From assembly GCA_004525465.1 (NCBI GenBank), contig SPCN01000081.1, forward strand, positions 1-8,840: a DNA stretch of 8,840 bases, written 5' to 3'. Shown in pieces: positions 1 through 6,380 of the stretch. This DNA comes from Chrysiogenales bacterium. GTDB taxonomy: Bacteria; Acidobacteriota; Aminicenantia; UBA2199. Position 1 is the first letter of the stretch; each line of letters opens with the position of its first letter. The position numbers were made by a program, and so were the translations under genes. The notes below the pieces were generated by a model. That model was not told where the DNA came from. It did not search any database and worked only from the letters and a program-made list of their open reading frames with translations.

Positions 1-729
1 ATCCATATCGTGCTGGTCGAACCCAAGAACGCCGGCAACATTGGCTCGGTGGTCCGGGCCATGAAGAACATGGGCTTGTCCCGTCTGCACCTGGTCAATC
101 CCGTCCCCTTCCGCGACGAGGTCGAACAGAGGAAAATGGGCTACCGCTCCCAGGAGATCATCGTCGCCGCCCGCGAATTCACCAGCCTTTCAGAAGCGCT
201 GCAAGGCATCTCGCAGGTCTTCCTGGCCACAGCCAAAAAAGGCAAGTGGAAAAAGGATTTTCTGTCACCGGCCCAGGCCGCGGCGCGCATCGCCGCCGGT
301 CCGGCTGAAAAGATCGCCCTGGTCTTCGGCCGCGAGGACAAGGGGGTGACCACCGACGAGAGCCAATCGGCCAACTACTTTATTCGCATCCCCATGGCCG
401 GCACCTACCCGTCGCTCAACCTGTCCCAGGCGGTTATGGTGGTCACCTACGAACTGTACAAGGCGGTCCATGAAAGCGGCCAGGTGGACGGCCTGCCGCG
501 CATGGCCGAAAAAAGAGCCTTTGAGCGGCTGACCGAAAACATCTGGAATCTGATGAAGAGTCTGGAATTGCGTGAACCGGAAAACGGTCTGTTCCACCGT
601 TCGTTGAAGCGGGCCCTGAACCGCACCCGCTGGACCAACGCCGACGTGGCCGTATTCGACCGTTTTTGCAAGCAGATGCGCTGGTTTGCCGAGAAACGCT
701 GCCGCCCCCCTCAAGAAGAGGATAAATAA
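1..729 (+). CDS. trmJ: tRNA (cytidine/uridine-2'-O-)-methyltransferase, TrmJ type (5' end missing)
   Basis: SPOUT (SpoU/TrmH) superfamily RNA methyltransferase. TrmJ enzymes transfer a methyl group from S-adenosylmethionine to the 2'-OH of nucleotide 32 in tRNA anticodon loops. The reading frame is open from base 1 and the visible residues IHIVLVEPKNAGNIGSVVRA already lie in the first beta strand and motif 1, so the true start is a few codons upstream. The GTG at 10 is internal. All three SPOUT motifs are visible: motif 1 (N10-x-G-N-x-G...R19), motif 2 (LVFGREDKG, about residues 107-115) and motif 3 (SLNLSQAV, near residues 137-144, knot and SAM pocket). A C-terminal helical extension of about 80 residues fits the TrmJ size of about 245 aa; 242 residues are visible. 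The stop is 4 nt before cysS, suggesting co-transcription. The exact tRNA target is inferred from family resemblance; a different 2'-O-methyltransferase of the TrmH family is possible. Confidence 0.88.
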   Translation: MHIVLVEPKNAGNIGSVVRAMKNMGLSRLHLVNPVPFRDEVEQRKMGYRSQEIIVAAREFTSLSEALQGISQVFLATAKKGKWKKDFLSPAQAAARIAAGPAEKIALVFGREDKGVTTDESQSANYFIRIPMAGTYPSLNLSQAVMVVTYELYKAVHESGQVDGLPRMAEKRAFERLTENIWNLMKSLELREPENGLFHRSLKRALNRTRWTNADVAVFDRFCKQMRWFAEKRCRPPQEEDK

Positions 730-733
730 GCCA

Positions 734-2116
734 ATGAGATTTTTCAACACCATGACCCGCCGCCTGGAGGAATTTCGCGAGATCGAAAAAGGGAAGATCG
801 GCCTCTATACCTGCGGCCCCACGGTCTACGATTACCCGCACATCGGCAATTACCGTTCCTACGTGTTCGAGGACCTGGTCAAACGCTTTTTCACTTTTTC
901 CGGATACCGCGTCCGCCACGTGATGAACATCACCGATATCGACGACAAGACCATCCGCAAGGCCACTGAACTGGGATTGCCGCTGGCCGAGGTGACGCAA
1001 AAATTCATCGACGCCTTTCACCGCGACCTTGGTATATTGAACATCCTCCCCGCCGACGTCTACCCGCGCGCCACTGCGCACATCCCGGAAATGCTTGACC
1101 TGGTCTCGGTGCTGCTGGAAAAGGGTTTTGCCTACGAGAAAGACGGATCGGTTTATTTCAGCATCGAGCGCTTCAGGGATTACGGCCGTTTAGCCAATAT
1201 CGACCGGGACAAGTTGCAATTGGGCGCCGCCATTGATACCGATGAGTACGAAAAGGAATCGATCCAGGACTTCGTTCTCTGGAAGGGTAAAAAGCCGGGA
1301 GAGCCGTCCTGGCCCGCTCCTTTCGGCGCGGGGCGCCCGGGCTGGCACATCGAATGCTCGGCCATGAGCATGAAGTACCTGGGTGCGCATTTCGATATCC
1401 ACATGGGCGGTGTGGACAATATTTTTCCGCACCATGAAAACGAGATCGCCCAATCCGAATGCGCCAACGGCCAGACCTTCGTTAATTATTGGCTGCACTG
1501 CCAGCACCTGGTGGTGGACAACAAGAAAATGTCCAAATCCCTTGGCAATTTTTATACCCTGGATGACGTGCTGCAGCGCGGTTCTGACCCCATGGCCTTG
1601 CGCTACCTGCTCATCTCAACGCACTACCGGAAACTGCTTAATTTTACCTTTGCCAATCTGGAAATGGCCGGGCAGGCCTTGAACCGCATCAAGAATTTTG
1701 TTTTTTCCCTGAAAAACGTGAGCAATCCAGGCGAGGCGACTCCGGAGATTTCGGTTTTGCTGGCGTCCAACCAAAACGCTTTCGTGGGAAACATGGCCGA
1801 TGATTTCAATGTTTCCGGCGCCCTGGGAGTATTTTTTGATTCAATCCACGAGATCAATCAAAAGATGGACGCTTTGAGTCAAAATGACGCCGCCAACATC
1901 TTAGCTTATATTGAGCGTTTGAACTCGGTTTTGGGGGTTCTGGATCAGGGCGACTCTACGCCCCTGGCCGCGGCCATCGAGGAAAAAATCGCTCAGCGCC
2001 AAGCAGCCAGGAAAAACAAGGATTTCGCCCGGGCCGACGCCATCCGCAGCGAATTGAAGGATCTGGGAATTGTGCTGCTCGATACTCCAACCGGAGTGAA
2101 GTGGAAAAAAGAATAA
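734..2116 (+). CDS. cysS: Cysteinyl-tRNA synthetase
   Basis: Class I aminoacyl-tRNA synthetase that activates cysteine with ATP and loads it on tRNA-Cys in the cytoplasm. The product is 460 aa, one residue shorter than the E. coli enzyme (461 aa). The HIGH-type motif is HIGN at residues 36-39 and the KMSKS loop is at 265-269. The zinc ligands that select cysteine are all present: C27, C208, H233 and E237, matching the E. coli positions minus one. The C-terminal DALR-like helical region ends with RADAIRSELKDLGI, typical of the family. The ATG at 734 is chosen because the N-terminus MRFFNT then aligns with family starts; an in-frame extension back to 686 would overlap trmJ. The ribosome site is weak (AGAGGA at 717-722, about 12 nt away), so translational coupling to the upstream gene, which ends 4 nt before, is plausible. 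Confidence 0.97.
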   Translation: MRFFNTMTRRLEEFREIEKGKIGLYTCGPTVYDYPHIGNYRSYVFEDLVKRFFTFSGYRVRHVMNITDIDDKTIRKATELGLPLAEVTQKFIDAFHRDLGILNILPADVYPRATAHIPEMLDLVSVLLEKGFAYEKDGSVYFSIERFRDYGRLANIDRDKLQLGAAIDTDEYEKESIQDFVLWKGKKPGEPSWPAPFGAGRPGWHIECSAMSMKYLGAHFDIHMGGVDNIFPHHENEIAQSECANGQTFVNYWLHCQHLVVDNKKMSKSLGNFYTLDDVLQRGSDPMALRYLLISTHYRKLLNFTFANLEMAGQALNRIKNFVFSLKNVSNPGEATPEISVLLASNQNAFVGNMADDFNVSGALGVFFDSIHEINQKMDALSQNDAANILAYIERLNSVLGVLDQGDSTPLAAAIEEKIAQRQAARKNKDFARADAIRSELKDLGIVLLDTPTGVKWKKE

Positions 2117-2126
2117 CTTGTTTTCG

Positions 2127-2140
2127 GCCGCTTAGGCGGC
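2127..2140. terminator. Small GC hairpin between convergent genes (possible bidirectional terminator)
   Basis: Inverted repeat GCCGC / GCGGC with a TTAG loop fills the 28-nt gap between the cysS stop (2116) and the stop of the convergent TPR gene (2145). Position suggests a terminator acting on both strands. However, neither strand has a clean downstream U-tract: T-rich sequence (2119-2124) precedes the stem on the + strand and reads as A-rich after the stem on the - strand. Function is therefore uncertain. Confidence 0.35.
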
Positions 2141-2144
2141 AGTG

Positions 2145-2822
2145 TTACTTCTCAAAGGCGTTGCGGATATAGTTAACGATTCTCCTGAGTATAGAATCTT
2201 TTTTGCCCGCCCGCTGTTTGAGGATGATGGCTTCCTTGGTATTCTTGATGCGAAAGTTGATTTCGTTGTAAGCCGGGTTCAGTTTCTTGGTTTTTTCGTA
2301 GAACTCGAGCGCGAGCCTGTAATTTCCGGCCTTGAAATAATTTTCGGCGGCGTAAAAACAGGCATCGTCATAGTTGGGATCGCGCTTGAGGGCGTCGGAA
2401 AAATATTTTTCGGCGGCGTAAAAGTTCTTCCTGACCGTCAGGATGATGCCCAGATAAATCAGCAGGAAAATATTGCGCTTATTGAGCTTGTAGGCTTCAT
2501 GGAATTTTTCCCCGGCAAGGAGGTAATTGTCCTTGCACAGCGCGTAGAGGCCCTGATTGTAAAAGAACTTGGCCAGCTGATCCTGGGAGAAAAGACTCAT
2601 CTCAAATTTTTTGTTGGCGGCCTGGTAAATTTTCAGGATCTTGAGGAAGGCTTCGTGCAAACGCATGAATTCCTCTTTCAATATATCCTGGTTGATGATG
2701 ATGCGCTGGAATTTGATCTGCAGGGTTTTTTCCAGGTATTTTTCGAGAATTTCAGGCAATGACGCCCCTTTGCCCAAATTAAAAAGACGCAAAAGTTCTT
2801 CTAAATATTCTGTGCTCTCCAT
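2145..2822 (-). CDS. Tetratricopeptide repeat protein
   Basis: Protein of 225 aa with no signal peptide or membrane segment, so probably cytoplasmic. Three consecutive TPR-like 34-residue units are visible at about residues 84-117, 118-151 and 152-185. Each shows the spaced pattern of small and aromatic residues (for example YAAEKYFSDALKRDPNY and LALEFYEKTKKLNPAY, with the closing DP/NP turn). TPR arrays bind other proteins; no catalytic motif is visible and the partner is unknown. The N-terminal 80 residues are charged and probably helical, and the C-terminus is basic (KQRAGKKDSILRRIVNYIR). The gene begins 20 nt after the coaE stop on the same strand and is likely the last gene of the SPFH-coaE-TPR unit. 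The ATG at 2820-2822 is preceded by a C-run (TTTCCCCC on the coding strand), not a Shine-Dalgarno, so the start is less certain than the frame. Confidence 0.85.
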   Translation of the reverse strand: MESTEYLEELLRLFNLGKGASLPEILEKYLEKTLQIKFQRIIINQDILKEEFMRLHEAFLKILKIYQAANKKFEMSLFSQDQLAKFFYNQGLYALCKDNYLLAGEKFHEAYKLNKRNIFLLIYLGIILTVRKNFYAAEKYFSDALKRDPNYDDACFYAAENYFKAGNYRLALEFYEKTKKLNPAYNEINFRIKNTKEAIILKQRAGKKDSILRRIVNYIRNAFEK

Positions 2823-2842
2823 GGGGGAAATTTTAACACAAA

Positions 2843-3457
2843 TTACAATAAATTAAAATCTTTTTTCAAGAGGTGAAAAACTTCCATGGTATTGGCCCGG
2901 GTTTTGGCGAAAGGGCCGCTGCTGTCAATGGCGTAATTGGCCACTTTCAGTTTTTCCTTCAACGGGAATTGCGACTGGATGCGTTTTTCGGCATCGGGCC
3001 GTGCCAGCTTGTCGCGCCCCATGGCCCGCTGCAGTTGTTCGGCAACCGCTGTATAAACCACAATGATCTTTTCGAATTCATTGTAGATGCCCGATTCGAG
3101 CAGCAGGGCCGATTCGTAGATCAGAAAGTCGTAAATCCTGGTTTCGGCAATAGCGCGGATCTTGTTTTGGCGTTCCTCGCTGACCAGCGGGTGCACGATG
3201 GTATTGATGAAATTCCGCTTTTCGTGGTCTTCGAAAAGGATTTCACTGAATTTCTCCTTGTCAAGCCCCTTTTCCCGGTCGTAGATTTCAGGGCCGAACG
3301 CGGATATGATCTCCTGTAAAATGGGTGAATCCTTGCTGAAAATGATATTTTTGGCCAATTCGTCGGCGCGCATGGTGTAGCAACCCTGTTCTTCCAGAAC
3401 TTTCAGCACAAATGTCTTGCCGCTGCAGAAACCACCGGTCAGGCCGATTGCGTGCAT
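2843..3457 (-). CDS. coaE: Dephospho-CoA kinase
   Basis: Cytoplasmic P-loop kinase catalysing the last step of coenzyme A synthesis: ATP-dependent phosphorylation of the 3'-OH of dephospho-CoA. The product is 204 aa, normal for bacterial CoaE. The Walker A loop GGFCSGKT lies at residues 8-15 directly after the first strand. RADELAKNI fits the conserved D-A-D/E segment near the substrate, HPLVSEE is the family HP-L-V motif, and RDKLARPDAEKRIQSQF is the lid region with its R...A..RI.SQ signature. The usual C-terminal 'VI-N-G' turn reads AIDSSGPF here, a mild variation. The gene starts 17 nt after the SPFH gene stop and ends 20 nt before the TPR gene, so the three probably form one transcript. 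No clear Shine-Dalgarno precedes the ATG at 3455-3457, but the P-loop at residue 8 makes this the expected start. Confidence 0.95.
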   Translation of the reverse strand: MHAIGLTGGFCSGKTFVLKVLEEQGCYTMRADELAKNIIFSKDSPILQEIISAFGPEIYDREKGLDKEKFSEILFEDHEKRNFINTIVHPLVSEERQNKIRAIAETRIYDFLIYESALLLESGIYNEFEKIIVVYTAVAEQLQRAMGRDKLARPDAEKRIQSQFPLKEKLKVANYAIDSSGPFAKTRANTMEVFHLLKKDFNLL

Positions 3458-3474
3458 TTTTTTTCAGTTGAGGC

Positions 3475-4323
3475 TTACTTTTTCTTGTCCTTGATAAAAT
3501 CAGAGAAATTAAAGATCGTATTCTGGTCGGTGACAATGGCCTGGATGCTGGGGGCCAGAAGCTTGACGTATTCGTACTGGATCAAGGCCGGGTTGTCGGC
3601 CAGGGCCTTGCCTTTCAGGCGCAGGGATTCGGCTTCGCCTTCGGCCTCGATGATCTTGCGCCTTTTTTCCAGTTCCTGCTTTTCCAAAACGTATTTCATG
3701 CGCTGGGCATCCTGCTGGGCGATCTGCTTGTTTTCGATGGCCTGCTGGAAATCCTTGGAGAACTGGACGTTGCGCAGCAGCACCTCGTCACAGATAATGA
3801 AACTCTTTTTAAATGAATCGCCCAGGCCTTTATTGATCTCGGACTGGATGCGCATACGCTTTCCCGAATAAACATCGAGCACCGGGTACTCCGATACGAT
3901 CATGCGCACGGTCGAGCGCACCTGGGGGCGGATAATCTTGTTGACGAAATCGATGCCGATGCGGCGGTGCAGCTTGTCGAGGTTGTCGATATCGGGATGG
4001 TAACGAACAGAAATATCCAACAGTACGGTCTGTCCGTCCGAGGTCAATGCCTGCAGTGAATCGTCGCCCCTGATCTCGCCTTCCAGGGCCATGATGCTCA
4101 TGGTGTAGGTCTTGGCCTTGACATCGTATACGGTGGGTTCTTCGACCAGCGGCACGAGGAAATAAAACCCTTCGTTGGGGGTGACGCGCAGATTGCCCGT
4201 GGCTTTGTTAAAAATCACCGCCCTTTCGCCGGGATCGACAATGACGTAGATCTTTAACATGAAAACCAGCAAGAATAAAACGATCACTCCTGCCAATATA
4301 TATTTCCCGATATTTTTGGTCAT
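3475..4323 (-). CDS. SPFH/band-7 (prohibitin-like) membrane protein
   Basis: Protein of 282 aa with one N-terminal membrane helix (about residues 8-27) followed by an SPFH/band-7 domain (about 26-200; VIVDPGERAVIFNK, then PNEGFYFLVPLVEEP). A charged helical segment (about 196-240, EKRRKIIEAEGEAESLRLKGKA) is typical of prohibitins and stomatins, as is the NPALIQYEYVKLLAP stretch after it. Such proteins form oligomeric membrane scaffolds and often regulate membrane proteases such as FtsH; that role here is inferred, since no NfeD or protease gene is adjacent. I chose the ATG at 4321-4323 because AAGGAGGGG lies just upstream and because the promoter at 4369-4397 would start transcription near 4362, leaving no leader for the in-frame ATG at 4360-4362. 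It is the first gene of the minus-strand unit and is divergent from the ECF operon across about 200 bp. Confidence 0.9.
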   Translation of the reverse strand: MTKNIGKYILAGVIVLFLLVFMLKIYVIVDPGERAVIFNKATGNLRVTPNEGFYFLVPLVEEPTVYDVKAKTYTMSIMALEGEIRGDDSLQALTSDGQTVLLDISVRYHPDIDNLDKLHRRIGIDFVNKIIRPQVRSTVRMIVSEYPVLDVYSGKRMRIQSEINKGLGDSFKKSFIICDEVLLRNVQFSKDFQQAIENKQIAQQDAQRMKYVLEKQELEKRRKIIEAEGEAESLRLKGKALADNPALIQYEYVKLLAPSIQAIVTDQNTIFNFSDFIKDKKK

Positions 4324-4325
4324 GT

Positions 4326-4334
4326 CCCCTCCTT
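4326..4334 (-). promoter_or_regulatory. Shine-Dalgarno deciding the SPFH start
   Basis: Coding-strand AAGGAGGGG ends 2 nt before the ATG at 4323, with the GGAGG core 4 nt away. It is the best ribosome site on this strand and supports the 4323 start over an in-frame ATG 39 nt upstream. Confidence 0.75.
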
Positions 4335-4368
4335 CTTTAAACACTTTTTTGATGTTTTCCATGAAAGT

Positions 4369-4397
4369 AGTGTAAGCAATTTAATTTTTTTTGTCAA
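4369..4397 (-). promoter_or_regulatory. Sigma-70-type promoter for the SPFH-coaE-TPR unit
   Basis: On the minus strand a perfect -35 box TTGACA (4397-4392) is followed by a 17-nt A/T-rich spacer and a -10 box TACACT (4374-4369). Spacing is optimal. Predicted transcription start is near 4362, giving a leader of about 40 nt before the SPFH ATG. The A-tract directly after the -35 may add promoter strength. Seen directly; activity is inferred. Confidence 0.72.
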
Positions 4398-4448
4398 GGA
4401 ATGGCTGCCGGCGGTGGTTTCAGGCTTTCCTTGTTTTTTTTCAGGGAA

Positions 4449-4454
4449 TATAAT
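4449..4454 (+). promoter_or_regulatory. Candidate -10 box (TATAAT) for the ECF operon
   Basis: A perfect TATAAT stands about 70 nt upstream of the lipoprotein start. The matching -35 is poor (TTTCCT at 4426-4431, 17-nt spacer), so this would be a basal housekeeping promoter at best. Confidence 0.35.
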
Positions 4455-4462
4455 ATTTGCGC

Positions 4463-4490
4463 TGTCAACTTTCCGGCTGTTAATTTCGTT
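4463..4490 (+). promoter_or_regulatory. Candidate ECF-sigma promoter (autoregulation)
   Basis: TGTCAAC (4463-4469), 17 nt, then CGTT (4487-4490), resembling the AAC-containing -35 and CGT-type -10 elements recognised by many ECF sigma factors. It lies about 35 nt upstream of the first gene of an operon that encodes an ECF factor, where an autoregulated promoter is expected. A TATACT at 4490-4495 overlaps its 3' edge. The match is short and could be chance. Confidence 0.3.
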
Positions 4491-4513
4491 ATACTGGTTG
4501 CCTGAGCAAAATT

Positions 4514-4518
4514 GGAGG
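4514..4518 (+). promoter_or_regulatory. Shine-Dalgarno deciding the lipoprotein start
   Basis: GGAGG ends 6 nt before the ATG at 4525 but directly abuts the in-frame ATG at 4519, so 4525 is the better start. Confidence 0.7.
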
Positions 4519-4524
4519 ATGACA

Positions 4525-4950
4525 ATGGTCAAAAGAATGTTGTTTGCGCTGCTGCTGGTTGTTATCGTTTTATTCAGCAACGGTTGCTTTAATGTAAGGA
4601 TTGAACAGGATGTCGATTTCCCGGCCAGTCGCTTTGCCGAGGTTCACAAAAAGATGGCGGTCATGGAAAAGCACAACCCCGAGCGCCGCGGCAAGGTCGA
4701 GACAATGCAGGTGCTGGTTTATGACGGCCAGTCCCGGGAATTGGTGCAAGTCGCGGTCCCGGTGTGGCTGGTCGGAATGGCCAAGGATCATGCGCAAAAG
4801 AGCTCGCGGCGACAGCCGCAGGATGTGGCCGGCCGCTATATTGATTGTGACCTGTCCCAATTGGAAAATATTTCCCGTCTGGGACCGGGGCTGCTGGTCC
4901 AGGTGGAAGACAGGCGCGAAAACACCCATGTACTGGTTTGGCTGGAATGA
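4525..4950 (+). CDS. Putative lipoprotein with the operon's shared C-terminal module
   Basis: Protein of 141 aa. Residues 1-20 form a signal peptide (VKR, then a long hydrophobic run LLLVVIVLF) ending SNG before C21. This looks like a lipoprotein signal, but the -3 residue is Ser rather than the usual Leu/Val/Ile, so lipidation is likely rather than certain. The mature part begins with a charged linker (about 22-59), followed by a module (60-141) shared with the products at 6381-7205 and 7225-7608: a beta-like start (MQVLVYD), a conserved Pro (P79), an ID pair (106-107), LVQVED (124-129) and a terminal V-x-V-W-x-E. I do not know a named function; the module recalls, from memory, segments of YvlB/LiaX-like envelope-stress proteins. 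First gene of the ECF operon, ending 10 nt before the sigma gene. Extracytoplasmic location fits a signal input or a regulated target. Confidence 0.82.
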   Translation: MVKRMLFALLLVVIVLFSNGCFNVRIEQDVDFPASRFAEVHKKMAVMEKHNPERRGKVETMQVLVYDGQSRELVQVAVPVWLVGMAKDHAQKSSRRQPQDVAGRYIDCDLSQLENISRLGPGLLVQVEDRRENTHVLVWLE

Positions 4951-4960
4951 AAAGGCAGAT

Positions 4961-5608
4961 ATGCTTGTATTGCCGAGGACTGCTGAAGGGCTGATGATAA
5001 AGCCCATGGCAAGAGTCGCGGCGGCGAATAAATATGACCTGGAGTTTGAGCAAAGCCTGGTGGTCAGGATCCAAAAGGGCGAAAGGGAAGCTTTTGCAGA
5101 GCTGGTCCGCCTTTACCAAAAAAAAATCTTCGTGGTTGCCTATGGATTTTTCCGCGACCGCGACGACGCCCTGGAAATCGTGCAGGAGACACTCATGAGG
5201 GTATATGAAAAAATCGGCTCTTACCAGCCGGAGCATTCGCTGCAAAGCTGGATTTACCGCTTGACCCGCAATTTGTGCGTGGACTATTACCGGAAATATG
5301 CAAAAAAAAGGAAGCTGGAAGACGGCTTCGAAAATGTTCCAGCCCGGCAATTGGCCAGCGCCGACAATTGCCAGGCCGCTTACGAGTCCCGGCAGCTCTC
5401 TGAAGCCATCGACCGGGTTGTGGCAAACTTGTCGTGGCGGCAAAAAGAGGTTTTTTCGCTCAAATACCGCCAGGGAATGAAACTGCGGCAGGTTGCCGAA
5501 ATCATGGCGATTTCAATCGGCACCGTGAAAGCCCTGCATCACCGGGCCCTGAAGCGAATCAGGCTGGAAGTGGCGCCGGGCCCGGGAGGTGAATATGAAA
5601 GCATGTAA
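4961..5608 (+). CDS. ECF (sigma-70 family, group 4) RNA polymerase sigma factor
   Basis: Protein of 215 aa from this start. Sigma region 2 spans about residues 32-115: QKGEREAFAELVRLYQKKI, the core-binding RDRDDALEIVQETLMRVYEKI, and SLQSWIYRLTRNLCVDYYRK for -10 recognition. A short linker (116-144) follows, then sigma region 4 (about 145-202), with LSWRQKEVFSLKYRQGMKLR and the helix-turn-helix VAEIMAISIGTVKALHHRALKRIR that reads the -35. Regions 1 and 3 are absent, as in ECF factors. The start is uncertain. The ATG at 4961 has AAAAGG 5 nt upstream; the ATG at 4994 has GAAGGG just upstream and would give 204 aa. Both leave the sigma domains intact. The 3' end overlaps the anti-sigma gene by 14 nt, a classic sign of translational coupling of sigma and anti-sigma. 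Its regulon probably includes this operon (inference). Confidence 0.93.
   Translation: MLVLPRTAEGLMIKPMARVAAANKYDLEFEQSLVVRIQKGEREAFAELVRLYQKKIFVVAYGFFRDRDDALEIVQETLMRVYEKIGSYQPEHSLQSWIYRLTRNLCVDYYRKYAKKRKLEDGFENVPARQLASADNCQAAYESRQLSEAIDRVVANLSWRQKEVFSLKYRQGMKLRQVAEIMAISIGTVKALHHRALKRIRLEVAPGPGGEYESM
5584..5592 (+). promoter_or_regulatory. Shine-Dalgarno of the anti-sigma gene inside the sigma gene
   Basis: GGGAGGTGA lies in the last codons of the sigma gene; the GGAGG core ends 5 nt before the ATG at 5595. It favours that ATG over the GTG at 5589, which overlaps the site itself. Confidence 0.75.
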
Positions 5609-6380
5609 TAAGATCCGGCCATTGCTGGAATGGCTGGCGGCGAACGAAATCGTGGATGATCAGCGGCACCTGGTTGAGGAGCATGTTCGTGTTTGCCCGG
5701 CCTGCCGGCGTGAATTGGCCGTTTGGCGGTCGCTGCTGGCCGCGGCCGTCGAACCTGCCGCCGCAACCGCTGCGGAATTGCAAGCCATCGATTGGGACGC
5801 GGTCAGTGCTGAAATTATGGCCGGCGTCGGTCCGCAACCCGCTCGCGCCCGGCGGCCGGCAGCGATATTTTCTCTGGCATTTCTGGCCGCCGCGGCCGCC
5901 TTGGTCGCAATTGTCGGCCTGGGTTTATTTTTATTGACGCGCGCCGGCAGTGTGACCTTGCCCCCGGACGGCAACAGCCGGTCAGCGGCGGCGGCTGTGA
6001 CGCGGTTGCAGTCGGGCATGGCCCGGGGAGAAGTGATCTCCTATTTGCAGCAAAGCCAATTGATGCTTACCGATCTGCTCAATGATTGCTCCAGCGAAGA
6101 AGTAGCAACGCGGGAAATCGGTTTGTATTCAAGAAAAGCCAAGGAGTTGCTGTTGAAGAAGAAGTATTTTCAGCAGAATTTGCCCGCCGTGGAGTGGATC
6201 AAGGTGAAAAACGTCAGTGAACGGATCGACTGGCTGAATTATGAAATCCTGCAGTTGGAGGATCGGCAGCTTTGCCAGCAGATCTACCGCCTGCAGCGGA
6301 TCATGGAAAATGAAAGATTGCTGCTGAAAATCCGCTTGCTGGAAAGAGATCTCTCTTACCAGCCCTATCAAGAGGTTTAA
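5595..6380 (+). CDS. Membrane-anchored zinc-finger anti-sigma factor
   Basis: Protein of 261 aa. The cytoplasmic N-terminus carries a zf-HC2/ZAS zinc-binding motif, H30-x3-C34-x2-C37, with C4 well placed as the fourth ligand. This fold binds ECF sigma factors and keeps them from core polymerase. An Ala-rich linker leads to one membrane helix (about residues 89-115), preceded by the basic stretch RARR, consistent with an N-in orientation. The remaining 145 or so residues would be extracytoplasmic. They are predicted mostly helical (YLQQSQLMLTDLL; KAKELLLKKKYFQQN; a long C-terminal helix rich in Leu, Glu and Arg) and match no sensor domain I can name. The gene overlaps the sigma gene by 14 nt and its stop directly abuts the next ATG (TAAATG), so expression is probably coupled on both sides. 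Release of the sigma factor by a signal or by proteolysis is the family mechanism; the actual signal is unknown. Confidence 0.9.
   Translation: MKACNKIRPLLEWLAANEIVDDQRHLVEEHVRVCPACRRELAVWRSLLAAAVEPAAATAAELQAIDWDAVSAEIMAGVGPQPARARRPAAIFSLAFLAAAAALVAIVGLGLFLLTRAGSVTLPPDGNSRSAAAAVTRLQSGMARGEVISYLQQSQLMLTDLLNDCSSEEVATREIGLYSRKAKELLLKKKYFQQNLPAVEWIKVKNVSERIDWLNYEILQLEDRQLCQQIYRLQRIMENERLLLKIRLLERDLSYQPYQEV

Noticed and set aside
686..733. Upstream in-frame start for cysS
   Set aside because: It overlaps the trmJ 3' end and adds 16 residues absent from the family; the ATG at 734 matches the conserved N-terminus.
2341..2423. 17-bp perfect direct repeat (2341-2357 and 2407-2423)
   Set aside because: Both copies encode FYAAE within TPR motifs, but at different helix positions and 66 nt apart, not a TPR period. 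Likely chance from similar codons, not a mobile or regulatory repeat.
2142..2762. Long open frame on the + strand (206 codons) with hydrophobic, Gly/Val/Phe-rich product
   Set aside because: It lies entirely antisense to the TPR gene, whose product has clear TPR periodicity; the + strand product shows no family pattern and is a mirror of biased codon use.
4601..4960. Extended N-terminus for the sigma factor
   Set aside because: The frame is open but overlaps most of the lipoprotein gene in another frame, and the translated stretch is Arg/Trp-rich and unlike any ECF N-terminus.
4661..5443. 260-codon open frame on the - strand
   Set aside because: Antisense to the lipoprotein and sigma genes; product is Pro/His/Gly-rich without recognisable domains.
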